Source: Hydrogenophaga sp. (GTDB lineage: Bacteria; Pseudomonadota; Gammaproteobacteria; Burkholderiales; Burkholderiaceae_C). From it: DNA of 64,000 bases. The translations under genes were made by a program, and so were the position numbers. The stretch spans positions 232,395 through 296,394 of the forward strand of contig NZ_JAILWB010000004.1 of the NCBI RefSeq assembly GCF_025699295.1. The letters are read 5' to 3'. Positions 17,478 through 25,990 of the stretch are shown here, one piece after another. The notes under the pieces are model-generated. The model ran no database searches. It was not told the origin of the DNA and was given only the letters and a program-made list of their open reading frames with translations. Each line of letters begins with the position of its first letter. Within the stretch, counting starts at the first letter, position 1.

Positions 17478-18686
17478 TCACGCCGAGTCATGAATCATGT
17501 CGCGCACCTTTGGGTAGATCTGCTGGTTCCAGCGCCGCCCGCTGAAGACGCCGTAGTGGCCCACGCCGGTCTGCACGTGGTGGGTCTTGCGGTAGGGGCG
17601 CACGCTGCTGCACAGGTCCTGCGCGGCCACGGTCTGGCCCACCGAGCAGATGTCGTCGCGCTCGCCTTCGACCGTCATGAGCGCGGTGCGCCGGATGGCC
17701 GCCGGGTTCACGGTGCGGCCGTTCCAGGTCAGCACGCCGCGCGGCAGGTCGTAGGTCTGGAACACCTTCTCCACCGTCTCCAGGTAGAACTCGGCCGGCA
17801 GGTCGTTGACCGCGAGGTACTCCTCGTAGAAGGCCTGGATCACCCCGGCCTCTTCGGTGCGGCCCGCCAGCAGGTGGTCGTAGATGTTGCGAAAGGACTG
17901 CTTGTGGCGGTCCGGGTTCATGCTCATGAAGGCGGTGAGCTGCACGAAGCCGGGGTAGACGCGGCGCATCATGCCGGCGTGCGGGAACGGCACGTGGCTG
18001 ATGAGGTTCTTCTCGAACCATTCGATCGGCTTGCTGGTGGCCAGGCGGTTGACCTCGGTGGGGTTGACGCGGCAGTCCACCGGGCCGGCCATCAGCGTGA
18101 GGCTGCGCGGCTGGGCGGGGTTGTCGTCCTCGGCCATGATCGCCGTGGCGGCCAGCGCGGCCACGCAGGGTTGGCACACCGCCACCATGTGGCTGCCCGG
18201 GCCCACGGCCTCGGTGAAGCGGATCATGTACGTGATGTAGTCGTCCAGCGAGAAGCCGCCATGGCGCAGCGAGACGTCGCGCGCGTTGTGCCAGTCGGTG
18301 ATGTAGACGTCGTGGTCCTGCAGCAGGGTGCGCGCGGTCTCGCGCAGCAGCGTGGCGAAGTGGCCCGAGAGTGGTGCGACCAGCAGCACTTTCGGTTGCG
18401 GCTCGGCGCCTTCCTTGCGAAAGCGCAGCAGGGTGCCGAAGGGCAGGGTGAGCACGGTTTCTTCGGTCACCGCGTATTCGCGCTCGCCCACCGTGACGCC
18501 GTGGATCTGGTAAGGCGGGCGCGAGTGGGTCAGCCGCAGGCGCGAGATCACGTCGCAGGCGGCGGCGACCTTGCGCACCAGGCTGCCTTCGGTTTCACGC
18601 AGCCAGAGCGAGGCGCTCAGGTGCTGTGCCGCCAGGCGCAGCGGCGAGATCAGGTCGGACTGGAGCTGGTAGGCCTGATACATCAT
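17478..18686 (-). CDS. phaZ: Intracellular poly(3-hydroxybutyrate) depolymerase
   Basis: A 402-residue alpha/beta-hydrolase-fold enzyme without a signal peptide, matching the intracellular PHB depolymerases of Burkholderiales. Instead of a lipase-box Ser it has MVAVCQPCVAAL, where a cysteine (C171 or C174) takes the nucleophile place as known for this class. Asp in VEGERDDICS and His in GVGHYGVFSG complete the likely triad. It mobilises stored PHB granules. Two adjacent ATGs (18686, 18683) follow AGGA. scoAB at 47-48 kb could process downstream acetoacetate. Confidence 0.93.
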   Translation of the reverse strand: MMYQAYQLQSDLISPLRLAAQHLSASLWLRETEGSLVRKVAAACDVISRLRLTHSRPPYQIHGVTVGEREYAVTEETVLTLPFGTLLRFRKEGAEPQPKVLLVAPLSGHFATLLRETARTLLQDHDVYITDWHNARDVSLRHGGFSLDDYITYMIRFTEAVGPGSHMVAVCQPCVAALAATAIMAEDDNPAQPRSLTLMAGPVDCRVNPTEVNRLATSKPIEWFEKNLISHVPFPHAGMMRRVYPGFVQLTAFMSMNPDRHKQSFRNIYDHLLAGRTEEAGVIQAFYEEYLAVNDLPAEFYLETVEKVFQTYDLPRGVLTWNGRTVNPAAIRRTALMTVEGERDDICSVGQTVAAQDLCSSVRPYRKTHHVQTGVGHYGVFSGRRWNQQIYPKVRDMIHDSA

Positions 18687-18827
18687 GGTTTCTTTCCTGG
18701 GACAACGTGTCGCATTGCAGGCAATTAACGGGCCAGCACCCCGCATGCACCGACCCGGTGCGGGGGCGGCGCACAGCGATGGCACAGCCCTTGCTCTGAC
18801 CCTGCTCCCAAGAGGAGCATGCCCACC

Positions 18828-19490
18828 ATGGCCAAAGCAGCAGCGGTACTGACGATCAGCAGCAAGAACTACGGTGCCTGGGCCCTGCGCGGCTGGTTGA
18901 TGGCCCGCATGGCCGGGCTGGCGTTCACTGAGAAGGTGATCTCACCGGACGACCCGGCCATGAAGGCCGAGATGCTGCTGCTCTCGGCCTCGATGCGCGT
19001 GCCGGCGCTGGAGCACGACGGCATCCACGTGTGGGACACGCTGGCGATCGGCGAATACCTCAACGAAATCAAGCCCAAGGCCGGGCTGCTGCCGGCCGAT
19101 CGCGCGGCGCGCGCGCACTGCCGCGCCATCTGCGGCGAGATGCATTCGGGCTTTTCGGCGATGCGCTCCTCGCTGCCGATGAACATCAAGGCCTCGTTCC
19201 CGGGCTTCAAACTGTGGTCGCGCGCGCAGACGGACATCGACCGCATCGAAGCGATCTGGACCGAGTGCCTGGAGACCTACGGCGGCCCCTACCTGTTCGG
19301 CGAAAAGCCCTGCATGGCGGACGCGATGTTCGCGCCGGTGGTGACACGTTTCATCACCTACGAGGTGCTGATCGGAGAGGCCTGCGTGGCCTACTGCGAC
19401 ACCATCATGGCGCTGCCGGCCATGAAGGAGTGGGTTTCTGCGGCGGAGGCGGAGCCGGACGACATCGACGAGCTGGATGCGGAGTTCTGA
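18828..19490 (+). CDS. Glutathione S-transferase family protein
   Basis: About 220 residues with a thioredoxin-like N-terminal domain (TISSKNYGAWALRGWLMARM, then MRVPALEHDGIHVWDTLAIGEYL, where VPAL and the D-T pair bind glutathione) and an all-helical C-terminal domain (GGPYLFGEKPCMADAMFAPV). I prefer ATG 18828 because AGAGGAG (18811-18817) is 10 nt away; ATG 18819 would leave one nucleotide. It is divergent from phaZ. The substrate is unknown. The repeat-rich region 19491-19886 follows. Confidence 0.87.
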   Translation: MAKAAAVLTISSKNYGAWALRGWLMARMAGLAFTEKVISPDDPAMKAEMLLLSASMRVPALEHDGIHVWDTLAIGEYLNEIKPKAGLLPADRAARAHCRAICGEMHSGFSAMRSSLPMNIKASFPGFKLWSRAQTDIDRIEAIWTECLETYGGPYLFGEKPCMADAMFAPVVTRFITYEVLIGEACVAYCDTIMALPAMKEWVSAAEAEPDDIDELDAEF

Positions 19491-19520
19491 GGTCTGGTTT
19501 CGCTCGCTGCGTGGTGGGCG

Positions 19521-19757
19521 GCCGAGGGCCTGGGCCATGGGCCGGGCGGCTTCGGTGCGCTGCCCCTTGCTGCGCAAGGGGTTCGCTGCGGTGCTCGGGT
19601 GAGCGGCCCGCGGCAGAACTCGCTGCGTGGGCTGCGCCCACTCCGCTCAAACAGCTGCCGCAAGTCAGTTTACGAAGCGCGCTTCGCGCGCGGCCGCACA
19701 CCCTGCGCGCCTCGCCAGCGCACAGGCGCCCCCCAGCCCATGGCCCAGGCCCTCGGC
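19521..19757. mobile_element. MITE-like palindromic element, copy 1
   Basis: A 237-bp segment is bounded by perfect 22-bp inverted repeats (19521-19542 and 19736-19757; outer part GCCGAGGGCCTGGGCC). The flanking sequence beyond them stops matching. Its core (19611-19693) matches, on the opposite strand, the core of the element at 20429-20655, about 75 of 83 positions with no gaps by eye. No plausible protein is encoded. Target-site duplications are not obvious. It fits a non-autonomous repeat (MITE- or BIME-like) better than an IS. Confidence 0.6.
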
Positions 19758-19858
19758 AGGGGCGGGTTGGCTATTGGCGGTGAGGGACCGTTTGGTGTCG
19801 GCTACGATGTCTCAGATCGGCCAGAAGCTGCCCTTCGCCGTGCACTACCCCATTCACC

Positions 19859-19874
19859 GCTTGCACATGCAAGC
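19859..19874. promoter_or_regulatory. Perfect palindrome upstream of the orphan membrane gene
   Basis: GCTTGCACATGCAAGC has 7-bp arms and a 2-bp centre, ending 12-21 bp before the possible starts at 19887 or 19896. It could be a repressor site or a small hairpin over the ribosome-binding region. No regulator is encoded next to it. Confidence 0.4.
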
Positions 19875-19886
19875 TGAAATCCCTCG

Positions 19887-20339
19887 GTGACGAATATGTG
19901 GATGCAACTCCTGAAATTTTGCACCGGCGTCCTTGCTATCGTGACCTTGCTGTACAGCGCATTGGTAGGACTGATGATTTGGGAGGGCCTTGCCCCGGCC
20001 GCCTGCCAAGCAAGCCCAGTTTGCAGTTCTTCGCCTGTGACCATGCCAAGCGAACGATTTGGGGTGGCCATGGTTGTCGGAGTTAACAGCTTGTTAGTTG
20101 GTAGTCTGTGGTGGGCAATAGTTTGGGGAGTGGACAAGGTCAGAAGTGGCTCTACCACTGGTACCTTGTTTGGGGCACTGAGAAACAGCGCCCATGTCGG
20201 TCGCTGGATATATCTGAGTGCCAGCGCAGTCTCGCTTTTCGTCCCGTGGCTATTTGCCGTCTTCTGGGCAGTTGTGCTCTTCTTCAGCGCGCTTGCGACA
20301 GTGCCGGCAATTCTGTATTTGCTCTGGAAGAATCTCTGA
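19887..20339 (+). CDS. Orphan four-helix membrane protein, unknown function
   Basis: I do not recognise this protein. Up to 150 residues contain four hydrophobic segments: FCTGVLAIVTLLYSALVGLM, GVNSLLVGSLWWAIVW, WIYLSASAVSLFVPWLFAVF and VVLFFSALATVPAILYLLW. A loop after the first has two cysteines (AACQASPVC) that could form a periplasmic disulfide. Starts GTG 19887, ATG 19896 and ATG 19902 are in frame; none has a clear Shine-Dalgarno. Its GC content is visibly lower (near half by eye) than all neighbours, and palindromic elements lie on both sides, which points to recent acquisition. Confidence 0.6.
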   Translation: MTNMWMQLLKFCTGVLAIVTLLYSALVGLMIWEGLAPAACQASPVCSSSPVTMPSERFGVAMVVGVNSLLVGSLWWAIVWGVDKVRSGSTTGTLFGALRNSAHVGRWIYLSASAVSLFVPWLFAVFWAVVLFFSALATVPAILYLLWKNL

Positions 20340-20428
20340 GCTGCGGGTGCAATGCGGCCTTCCGCTACGGACCGCTTAGGGCCCAAAGTACGCATTCCCC
20401 AAACCCTGCTCTGCCGATACCGTACTCG

Positions 20429-20655
20429 TCAGGCGAGGGGCTGTGGGTGGGGTGGCGCCTATGCCGTGCCGAGAAGCGCAGGATGGCCGGCCCGCGCGCG
20501 CAGCGCGCTTCGTGATCTGACTGGCGGCAGCTGTTTGAACGGAGCGGGCGCAGCCCGCGCAGTGAGTTCTGCCGCCGGGCCGGCCATTCGAGCATCGCAG
20601 GGGACCCCGAAGGGGCACGGCATCGAAGCCGCTCCGCCCGCAGCCCCTCGCCTGA
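20429..20655. mobile_element. MITE-like palindromic element, copy 2 (inverted)
   Basis: A 227-bp segment is bounded by perfect 15-bp inverted repeats (TCAGGCGAGGGGCTG at 20429-20443 and its complement at 20641-20655), which extend imperfectly inward. Its core 20492-20574 is the reverse complement of the core of the first copy. The terminal repeats of the two copies are related but not identical. No gene fits inside it. It occupies most of the gap between the orphan gene and the cupin gene. Confidence 0.6.
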
Positions 20656-20685
20656 CACCCGCCAACAAGGCAGGCGTGAAGAACG

Positions 20686-21111
20686 TCAAGACGTCCAGGG
20701 CGTCGGCTTCGGAATCTCACACACCGGCTCCACATCAATCGACTTGAAATCGGCCGGCGAGACGATCTCCAGGTACTCCATATCGGGCGAGTAGTCGAAC
20801 AGGTAGTGGCTGATGCCCGGGCGCTGGTGCACGCAGTCGCCGGCTTCCACCAGTGTCTCCTTGTCCTCGTACATGAAGCGTGCCCAACCCTTGAGCATGA
20901 TCACGATCTGGAAGTCTGCCTCGTGCCGGTGCCAGCCCGTGCCTTCTTCCGGCGGCATGTTCGCCTTCACCAGGTGGGCGATCACCTTGCCGTGGGTGGC
21001 GGCAGCGATGCCGAGGTCGCGGTACAGGAAAAAATCGCGCAGGCCACCGCTGACGTAGTCGCCTTCGCCGCCCTTGACGTGCGAGAACAGGGTGGAAGTT
21101 CGGTCGAGCAT
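20686..21111 (-). CDS. Cupin-domain protein
   Basis: A 141-residue single-domain cupin. Metal-binding motif 1 is visible as [17 protein letters not shown] (His, His, Glu) and motif 2 as [18 protein letters not shown] with the last His. It lacks a signal peptide. AAGGAG just upstream of ATG 21111 supports the start; upstream codons are not protein-like. Function (sugar binding, dioxygenase or regulator) cannot be assigned. It is divergent from aroC. Confidence 0.8.
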   Translation of the reverse strand: MLDRTSTLFSHVKGGEGDYVSGGLRDFFLYRDLGIAAATHGKVIAHLVKANMPPEEGTGWHRHEADFQIVIMLKGWARFMYEDKETLVEAGDCVHQRPGISHYLFDYSPDMEYLEIVSPADFKSIDVEPVCEIPKPTPWTS

Positions 21112-21275
21112 GGAACGCTCCTTTCTGGGTATGGACAGCATCCAGACTGCTGCGCTGCAGCACAAAGCACGAAATGTTCCCGTGGCCCGGCAGGCCGAAC
21201 GGTCGCATTCCAGAGCGTTTCACGCACCAGACTGGCCCACCGGTGCACCAGCGAGCCTCAGGGATAATCCAGCGC

Positions 21276-22376
21276 ATGAGCGGCAACACCTTCGGCACCC
21301 TGTTTTGCGTCACCAACTTCGGTGAATCCCACGGCCCGGCCATTGGCTGCGTGATCGACGGCTGCCCGCCGGGCATGGCGCTCAGCGAGGCCGACATCCA
21401 GGCCGACCTGGACCGCCGCCGCCCCGGCACCTCGAAGTTCGTGACCCAGCGCAACGAGCCCGATGCGGTGGAAATCCTCAGCGGCGTCTATGAGGGCAAG
21501 ACCACCGGTACCCCCATTGCCCTGCTGATCCGCAACACCGACCAGCGCAGCAAGGACTACGGCAACATCCTGCAGACATTTCGCCCGGGCCACGCCGACT
21601 ACACCTACTGGCAGAAATACGGCATCCGCGACCCGCGCGGTGGCGGGCGCAGCTCGGCGCGCCTGACCGCGCCCACCGTGGCCGCCGGCGCGGTGGCGAA
21701 GAAGTGGCTCAAGGAGCGCTACGGCACCAGCTTCCGCGGCTGCATGGCGCAGATCGGCGAGATGGTGATCCCGTTCGAGAGCTGGGACCACGTGCCGAAC
21801 AATCCCTTCTTCGCGCCGGTGGCCGACGTCTCGGCGCTGGAGGCCTACATGGGCGAACTGCGCAAGAGCGGCGACTCTTGCGGCGCACGCCTGCGCGTGA
21901 CGGCGCAGGGTATGCCGGTGGGTCTGGGCCAGCCGCTGTACGACCGGCTCGACGCCGACATCGCCTACGCCATGCTCGGCCTCAATGCCGTCAAGGGCGT
22001 GGAAATCGGCGCCGGCTTCGCCAGCGTGGCGCACAAGGGCAGCACGCACGGCGACAGCCTCTCGCCCGAGGGCTTCAAGGGCAACAACGCCGGCGGCGTG
22101 CTCGGCGGCATCAGCACAGGGCAGGACCTGGAGGTGGCGATCGCGATCAAGCCCACCAGCTCGATCCTGATCCCGCGCGAGACCATCGACACCACCGGGC
22201 AGTCCGCCGAGATCATCACCAAGGGCCGCCACGACCCCTGCGTGGGCATCCGCGCCACGCCCATTGCCGAAGCCCTGCTGGCCCTGGTGGTGATGGACCA
22301 CGCGCTGCACCACCGCGCCCAGTGCGGCGACGTGCAACTGCCCACGCCGGACATCGCGGCGGCGGGGCGCGCCTGA
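21276..22376 (+). CDS. aroC: Chorismate synthase
   Basis: AroC converts EPSP to chorismate using reduced FMN, the last step of the shikimate pathway. The 366-residue protein has [18 protein letters not shown], split here at GES with the first catalytic His, the [14 protein letters not shown] loop, [25 protein letters not shown], and [12 protein letters not shown] near the C-terminal third. ATG 21276 matches the family N-terminus exactly. aroQ and aroE lie within 5 kb on the other strand. Confidence 0.97.
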   Translation: MSGNTFGTLFCVTNFGESHGPAIGCVIDGCPPGMALSEADIQADLDRRRPGTSKFVTQRNEPDAVEILSGVYEGKTTGTPIALLIRNTDQRSKDYGNILQTFRPGHADYTYWQKYGIRDPRGGGRSSARLTAPTVAAGAVAKKWLKERYGTSFRGCMAQIGEMVIPFESWDHVPNNPFFAPVADVSALEAYMGELRKSGDSCGARLRVTAQGMPVGLGQPLYDRLDADIAYAMLGLNAVKGVEIGAGFASVAHKGSTHGDSLSPEGFKGNNAGGVLGGISTGQDLEVAIAIKPTSSILIPRETIDTTGQSAEIITKGRHDPCVGIRATPIAEALLALVVMDHALHHRAQCGDVQLPTPDIAAAGRA

Positions 22377-22406
22377 CCACGTCCTTCGTTTCGTGCACCC
22401 GTCCCA

Positions 22407-22469
22407 CCCGTTCGGGCTGAGCTTGTCGAAGCCCATGCGAGCCCTTCGACAGGCTCAGGGCGAACGGGG
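22407..22469. repeat. REP-like inverted pair (CTGAGC-CTTGTCGAAG type)
   Basis: CCCGTTCGGGCTGAGCTTG at the left and its near-complement ending GCTCAGGGCGAACGGGG at the right form a ~25-bp stem with a short loop around ATGCGA. It lies between the aroC stop and the MFS start. A second member lies at 25007-25077. It could also act as an attenuator or terminator for aroC. Confidence 0.7.
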
Positions 22470-22475
22470 ATTGCT

Positions 22476-23654
22476 GTGAGCGGGAGGAGGCAACTCTTTC
22501 CGTTCGCCGCGCTCTCTGCGAGCTACTTCGCGCACATCGGCTTCTTCAACCCCTACTTGCCGCTGTGGCTGAAAGAGCTGGGCTTCGGCCTGATCGCCAT
22601 CAGCGTGCTGACCTCGGTGCAGTCGGCCACGCGCCTGTTCGCGCCCTATCTCTGGGGCTCGCTGAGCGACCGCACTGGCGAGCGCGTGCGCCTGCTGCGC
22701 TACGGCGCCACGGCCGCGCTGCTGCTCTCGCTGGGCCTGTGGTTCGACGCCGGTGGCGTGGTGCTGTTCGTGGTGCTGCTGCTCATGTTCAGCCACACCA
22801 GCGGCATGATGCCCATGAGCGAGGCCGCGCTGGCGCACCTGGTGAGCCGGGACGGCGCGTTCGACGCCAAACGCTACGGCCGCGTGCGCCTGTGGGGTTC
22901 GCTGGGTTTCCTGGTCACCGTGGTGGCCGCCGGGTTCTGGTTCGAGCGCTTCGGCATGCTGCACTTCCCGGCGTGGACGCTGGGCACGCTGGCGGCGGTG
23001 GCGCTCAGCACCTGGCTGCTGCCCGACGTGCGCGAACCCGCGCACACCAGCGAGCGCCCGCAGCCGGTGGGGCCGGTGCTGCGCCAGCCGCCGGTGCGCT
23101 GGTTCTTTGCCGCCGTGTTCTTCCACGTGCTCGCGCACATCTTCATCTACATCTTCTTCTCGCTCTACCTGGACTCGCTGGGCTACAGCAAGACCGTGAT
23201 CGGGCTGCTCTGGGCGCTGTCGGTGGTGATCGAGATCGGCTGGTTCTTCACCCAGGGCCGCTGGCTGCCGCTGCTGTCGTTGCCGGGCTGGCTGGTGCTT
23301 GCTGCGGCGTTGATGGCGCTGCGCATGGGGCTCACGGCGGGGCTGCCGCTGGTGCTGCCGGTGCTGCTGCTGGCGCAGGCGCTGCACGCCATCACCTTTG
23401 CCGCGCACCACACGGTGTGCATCGCGCTGCTGTCGCAGCACTTCCCGGGCCGGTTGCGCGGGCGCGGGCAGGCGCTCTACGCCGTGGTGGGCTACGGCCT
23501 GCCGGGGCTGGTGGGCGGGCTCACCGGCGGCCTGCTGAGCTCGGCGCTCGGGCTGGCCAGCGTGTTCTGGCTCTCGTCGGCCTGCGCCGTGGTGGCCTGC
23601 CTGTGCGCGCTCAGGGCAAGGGCGTGGCAGAGAGCCAGCGCCGCAACGGGTTGA
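22476..23654 (+). CDS. MFS transporter, HcaT/MFS_1-like family
   Basis: A 392-residue carrier with twelve hydrophobic helices. It opens LSASYFAHIGFFNPYLPLWL and has the loop-2/3 motif LWGSLSDRTGERVR typical of MFS_1-like proteins related to the phenylpropionate permease HcaT. The start is GTG 22476, seven bases after the REP-like hairpin; no better start is visible. It overlaps the convergent EamA gene by 44 bp at the 3' end. The substrate is unknown; proximity to aroC, aroQ and aroE is suggestive only. Confidence 0.83.
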   Translation: MSGRRQLFPFAALSASYFAHIGFFNPYLPLWLKELGFGLIAISVLTSVQSATRLFAPYLWGSLSDRTGERVRLLRYGATAALLLSLGLWFDAGGVVLFVVLLLMFSHTSGMMPMSEAALAHLVSRDGAFDAKRYGRVRLWGSLGFLVTVVAAGFWFERFGMLHFPAWTLGTLAAVALSTWLLPDVREPAHTSERPQPVGPVLRQPPVRWFFAAVFFHVLAHIFIYIFFSLYLDSLGYSKTVIGLLWALSVVIEIGWFFTQGRWLPLLSLPGWLVLAAALMALRMGLTAGLPLVLPVLLLAQALHAITFAAHHTVCIALLSQHFPGRLRGRGQALYAVVGYGLPGLVGGLTGGLLSSALGLASVFWLSSACAVVACLCALRARAWQRASAATG

Positions 23655-24501
23655 ACCCCGTCACCAGCGCGGTGGCCAGCAGCACCAGCGCACCGCCGGC
23701 GAAGATACCGGGCGAGAGTTCCTCGCCCAGGAACAGGTGGCCCCAGGTCACGCCGAACACCGGGATCAGGAAGACCGGGCTCATTGCCGCCACCGGCGTG
23801 ACGTGGCGGATGATGCGCAGGTGGGCCCAGTAGGCCAGGCCCGAGGTGACCACGCCCATCACCAGCACCGCGGTCAGCGCGGTCGGCGTGAACTGCGCCT
23901 GCGGCCAGGCCCAGAGCGCGCCCGGAAACACCAGCACCATCGCGGCGAGGTGGATGCCGGCGGCGATTGCCAGCGGCTGCATGCGGGTGGTGGCGCGCTT
24001 CATCAGCGGGGTGGCGCAGCCGTAGCAGGCGGCTGCCAGCACGCAGGCCAGCGCGGCGGCGAGGGTGGCGGCGTCGGGTCGCACAGGGCCGAGTTGCACG
24101 ATCAGGGCCACGCCGGCGAAGCCGCAGACACAACCCAGCAGCTTGCGCGCGTTGAGCGTGTCCTCCTTGAACCAGGCCGAGGCCAGTGTGCCGAACAGCA
24201 CCGCGGTGGTGTTGAGCAGCGCGCTGTAGCCGGCTGGCAGGCGCAGCGCGGCCCAGGCATAGAGCAGAAAGGGCGCGGCCACCGACAGCGCGCCCAGCAG
24301 CAACAGTTCGCGCCAGTATGCCCAGGGCCAGGCTTGCCGCAGGCCGCGCATGATGAATGCCAGCGTGAGGCCGGCCAGTGCCACGCGGCAGCCCGCGAGC
24401 ACCAGGGGTCCCATCACCGGGCTGGCGATGCGGATGAACAGGAAGGACGCACCCCACAGGGCGGAGAGACCCACCAGTTGGGCGAAATGGCGCGTCTGCA
24501 C
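23611..24501 (-). CDS. EamA/DMT-family exporter
   Basis: A 296-residue protein with ten hydrophobic helices in two EamA repeats: LVGLSALWGASFLFIRI begins the first and LACVLAAACYGCATPLMKRA the second. The stretch VTPVAAMSPVFLIPVFGVTWG is a conserved late helix pair. It probably exports small metabolites or amino acids. It lies 9 bp downstream of aroQ on the same strand, so the two are likely co-transcribed. Its 3' end overlaps the convergent MFS gene by 44 bp. Confidence 0.85.
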   Translation of the reverse strand: MQTRHFAQLVGLSALWGASFLFIRIASPVMGPLVLAGCRVALAGLTLAFIMRGLRQAWPWAYWRELLLLGALSVAAPFLLYAWAALRLPAGYSALLNTTAVLFGTLASAWFKEDTLNARKLLGCVCGFAGVALIVQLGPVRPDAATLAAALACVLAAACYGCATPLMKRATTRMQPLAIAAGIHLAAMVLVFPGALWAWPQAQFTPTALTAVLVMGVVTSGLAYWAHLRIIRHVTPVAAMSPVFLIPVFGVTWGHLFLGEELSPGIFAGGALVLLATALVTGFNPLRRWLSATPLP

Positions 24502-24510
24502 CGAAGGTAC

Positions 24511-24975
24511 TCAGCGCGCGGCCGCTGCGATCTTGCGCGCCAGGCCTTCGAGGGCCAGCGAATAGCCCTCGGTGCCGAAGCCGATCACAATGCCGGCCGC
24601 CGCGGGCGAGACGTACGAATGGTGGCGGAAGGCTTCGCGCGCGTGCACGTTGGAGATGTGGATCTCGATCACGGGCAGGGGTTTGACGCCGCTGATGGCG
24701 TCGAAGATCGCCACCGAGGTGTGGGTGAAGGCGCCCGGGTTGAACACCACGCCGGCGATTTCACCGGCCTTGTGGCGCCGGCCCGCTTCGTGGATCTTGT
24801 CGATCAGCGCGCCCTCGTGGTTGCTCTGGAAGGCTTCGAGCTCAAAGCCCAGGCGCTGCGCATCGGCGCGGCACTGGGCCTCCACGTCAGCCAGCGTAGT
24901 GGAGCCATACAGGCCGGGCTCGCGGGTGCCCAGCAGGTTGAGGTTGGGGCCGTTGAGCAGCAGAAGGGTGGGCAT
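24511..24975 (-). CDS. aroQ: Type II 3-dehydroquinate dehydratase
   Basis: AroQ dehydrates 3-dehydroquinate to 3-dehydroshikimate. The 154-residue length and motifs are classic for type [22 protein letters not shown] with the catalytic Tyr and Arg, [46 protein letters not shown], and [15 protein letters not shown] lies 7 nt before ATG 24975. In many relatives this gene precedes accB/accC; here it is followed by an EamA gene and preceded by aroE across a REP-like pair. Confidence 0.96.
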   Translation of the reverse strand: MPTLLLLNGPNLNLLGTREPGLYGSTTLADVEAQCRADAQRLGFELEAFQSNHEGALIDKIHEAGRRHKAGEIAGVVFNPGAFTHTSVAIFDAISGVKPLPVIEIHISNVHAREAFRHHSYVSPAAAGIVIGFGTEGYSLALEGLARKIAAAAR

Positions 24976-25006
24976 GGGTGTTCCTGGGGGCTTGCGCAAT
25001 GAATGG

Positions 25007-25077
25007 CCGTTCGCGTTGAGCTTGTCGAAACGCTCGCCTCAGGTGTGAAAGGCTTCGACAGGCTCAGCCCGAACGGA
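25007..25077. repeat. REP-like inverted pair, second copy
   Basis: CCGTTCGCGTTGAGCTTGTC at 25007 and GGCTTCGACAGGCTCAGCCC from 25051 are complementary arms of the same family as 22407-22469. The spacer here is longer (about 18 bp). It lies between aroE and aroQ on the minus strand and may affect transcript stability or termination there. Confidence 0.7.
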
Positions 25078-25083
25078 AGGAGC

Positions 25084-25905
25084 TTAAACCAGCGGCACGG
25101 TGAGCTGCTCCAGCACGGCGCGGGTGTCGGGCCGCACGCCGCGCCACCAGAGGAAGGCCTCGGCGGCCTGCTCCACCAGCATGCCCACGCCATCGGCCAC
25201 GCGGCTCACGCCCGCGGCCTGCGCCTGGCGCAGGAAGGGGGTGAGGCCCTTGCCGTAGACCATCTCGTAGGCCAGCGCACCGGGCGCGAACAGGCCGTCC
25301 GGCAGGGGCAGGGCGTCCTGCGAGAGGCCGGTGGAGGTGGCGTTGATGACCACGTCGAAAGCCTGGCCCGTCAGCGTCTCGTAGCCACCGGTCTGCAGCG
25401 GCGTGTGTGCCGCGAAGTCGTGCCGCAGCGCGTGCGCCTTGTCGGGCGTGCGATTGGCCACGGCCAGCAGCGCGGGCCGCTCGGCCGCGATCGGCAGCAG
25501 CGCGCCGCGCGTGGCGCCGCCCGCGCCCAGCAGCAGCACCCGCTTGCCGGCCAGGGGGCAGGCCAGATTGCGCTGCAGGTCGTTGACCAGGCCCACGCCG
25601 TCGAAGTTGTCGGCCAGGATGCGCTCGCCGTCGAACTTGAGGCAGTTGGCAGCGCCCGCCAGGCGTGCGCGCTCGCCCGATTCGGTGGCCATCTGGAAGG
25701 CCTGCAGCTTGAACGGCAGGCTCACGTTGACGCCGCGCCCGCCCTCGGCACGGAAGCGCCGCACCGTGTCGGCAAAACCGTCGAGCGGGGCCTCGATGGC
25801 GGTGTAGGCGATGTCCTGGCCGGTGGCGCGGGCGAACAGGCTGTGGATCAGTGGCGATTTGCTGTGGCCGATGGGGTGGCCAAGGACGGCATAGCGGTCG
25901 GTCAT
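25084..25905 (-). CDS. aroE: Shikimate dehydrogenase
   Basis: AroE reduces 3-dehydroshikimate with NADPH. The 273-residue protein has YAVLGHPIGHSKSPLIHSLF (shikimate-binding serines), NVSLPFKLQAF with the catalytic Lys, DNFDGVGLVNDL with the catalytic Asp, the Rossmann loop LLLGAGGATRGAL, VANRTPDKA for NADP, and VADGVGMLVEQAAEAF. ATG 25905 is the family start; the frame is open further upstream but not protein-like. It is divergent from the DsbA-family gene. Confidence 0.95.
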   Translation of the reverse strand: MTDRYAVLGHPIGHSKSPLIHSLFARATGQDIAYTAIEAPLDGFADTVRRFRAEGGRGVNVSLPFKLQAFQMATESGERARLAGAANCLKFDGERILADNFDGVGLVNDLQRNLACPLAGKRVLLLGAGGATRGALLPIAAERPALLAVANRTPDKAHALRHDFAAHTPLQTGGYETLTGQAFDVVINATSTGLSQDALPLPDGLFAPGALAYEMVYGKGLTPFLRQAQAAGVSRVADGVGMLVEQAAEAFLWWRGVRPDTRAVLEQLTVPLV

Positions 25906-25990
25906 GAGAAGCGCGGCGTTGGAAAGCCGCCATTGTCGCGCAAGGCCCTGGCCCCGCTGCGGGCTTGGCGCCGGGCCTACCATGGCGGCC

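Noticed and set aside
19491..20685. Insertion sequence with a transposase
   Set aside because: No transposase-like protein is encoded; only palindromic elements and the orphan membrane gene are present.
20365..20747. Small open frames inside the 20429-20655 repeat
   Set aside because: They are Arg/Ala/Pro-rich, start inside a palindromic element and occur on both strands, so they are not genes.
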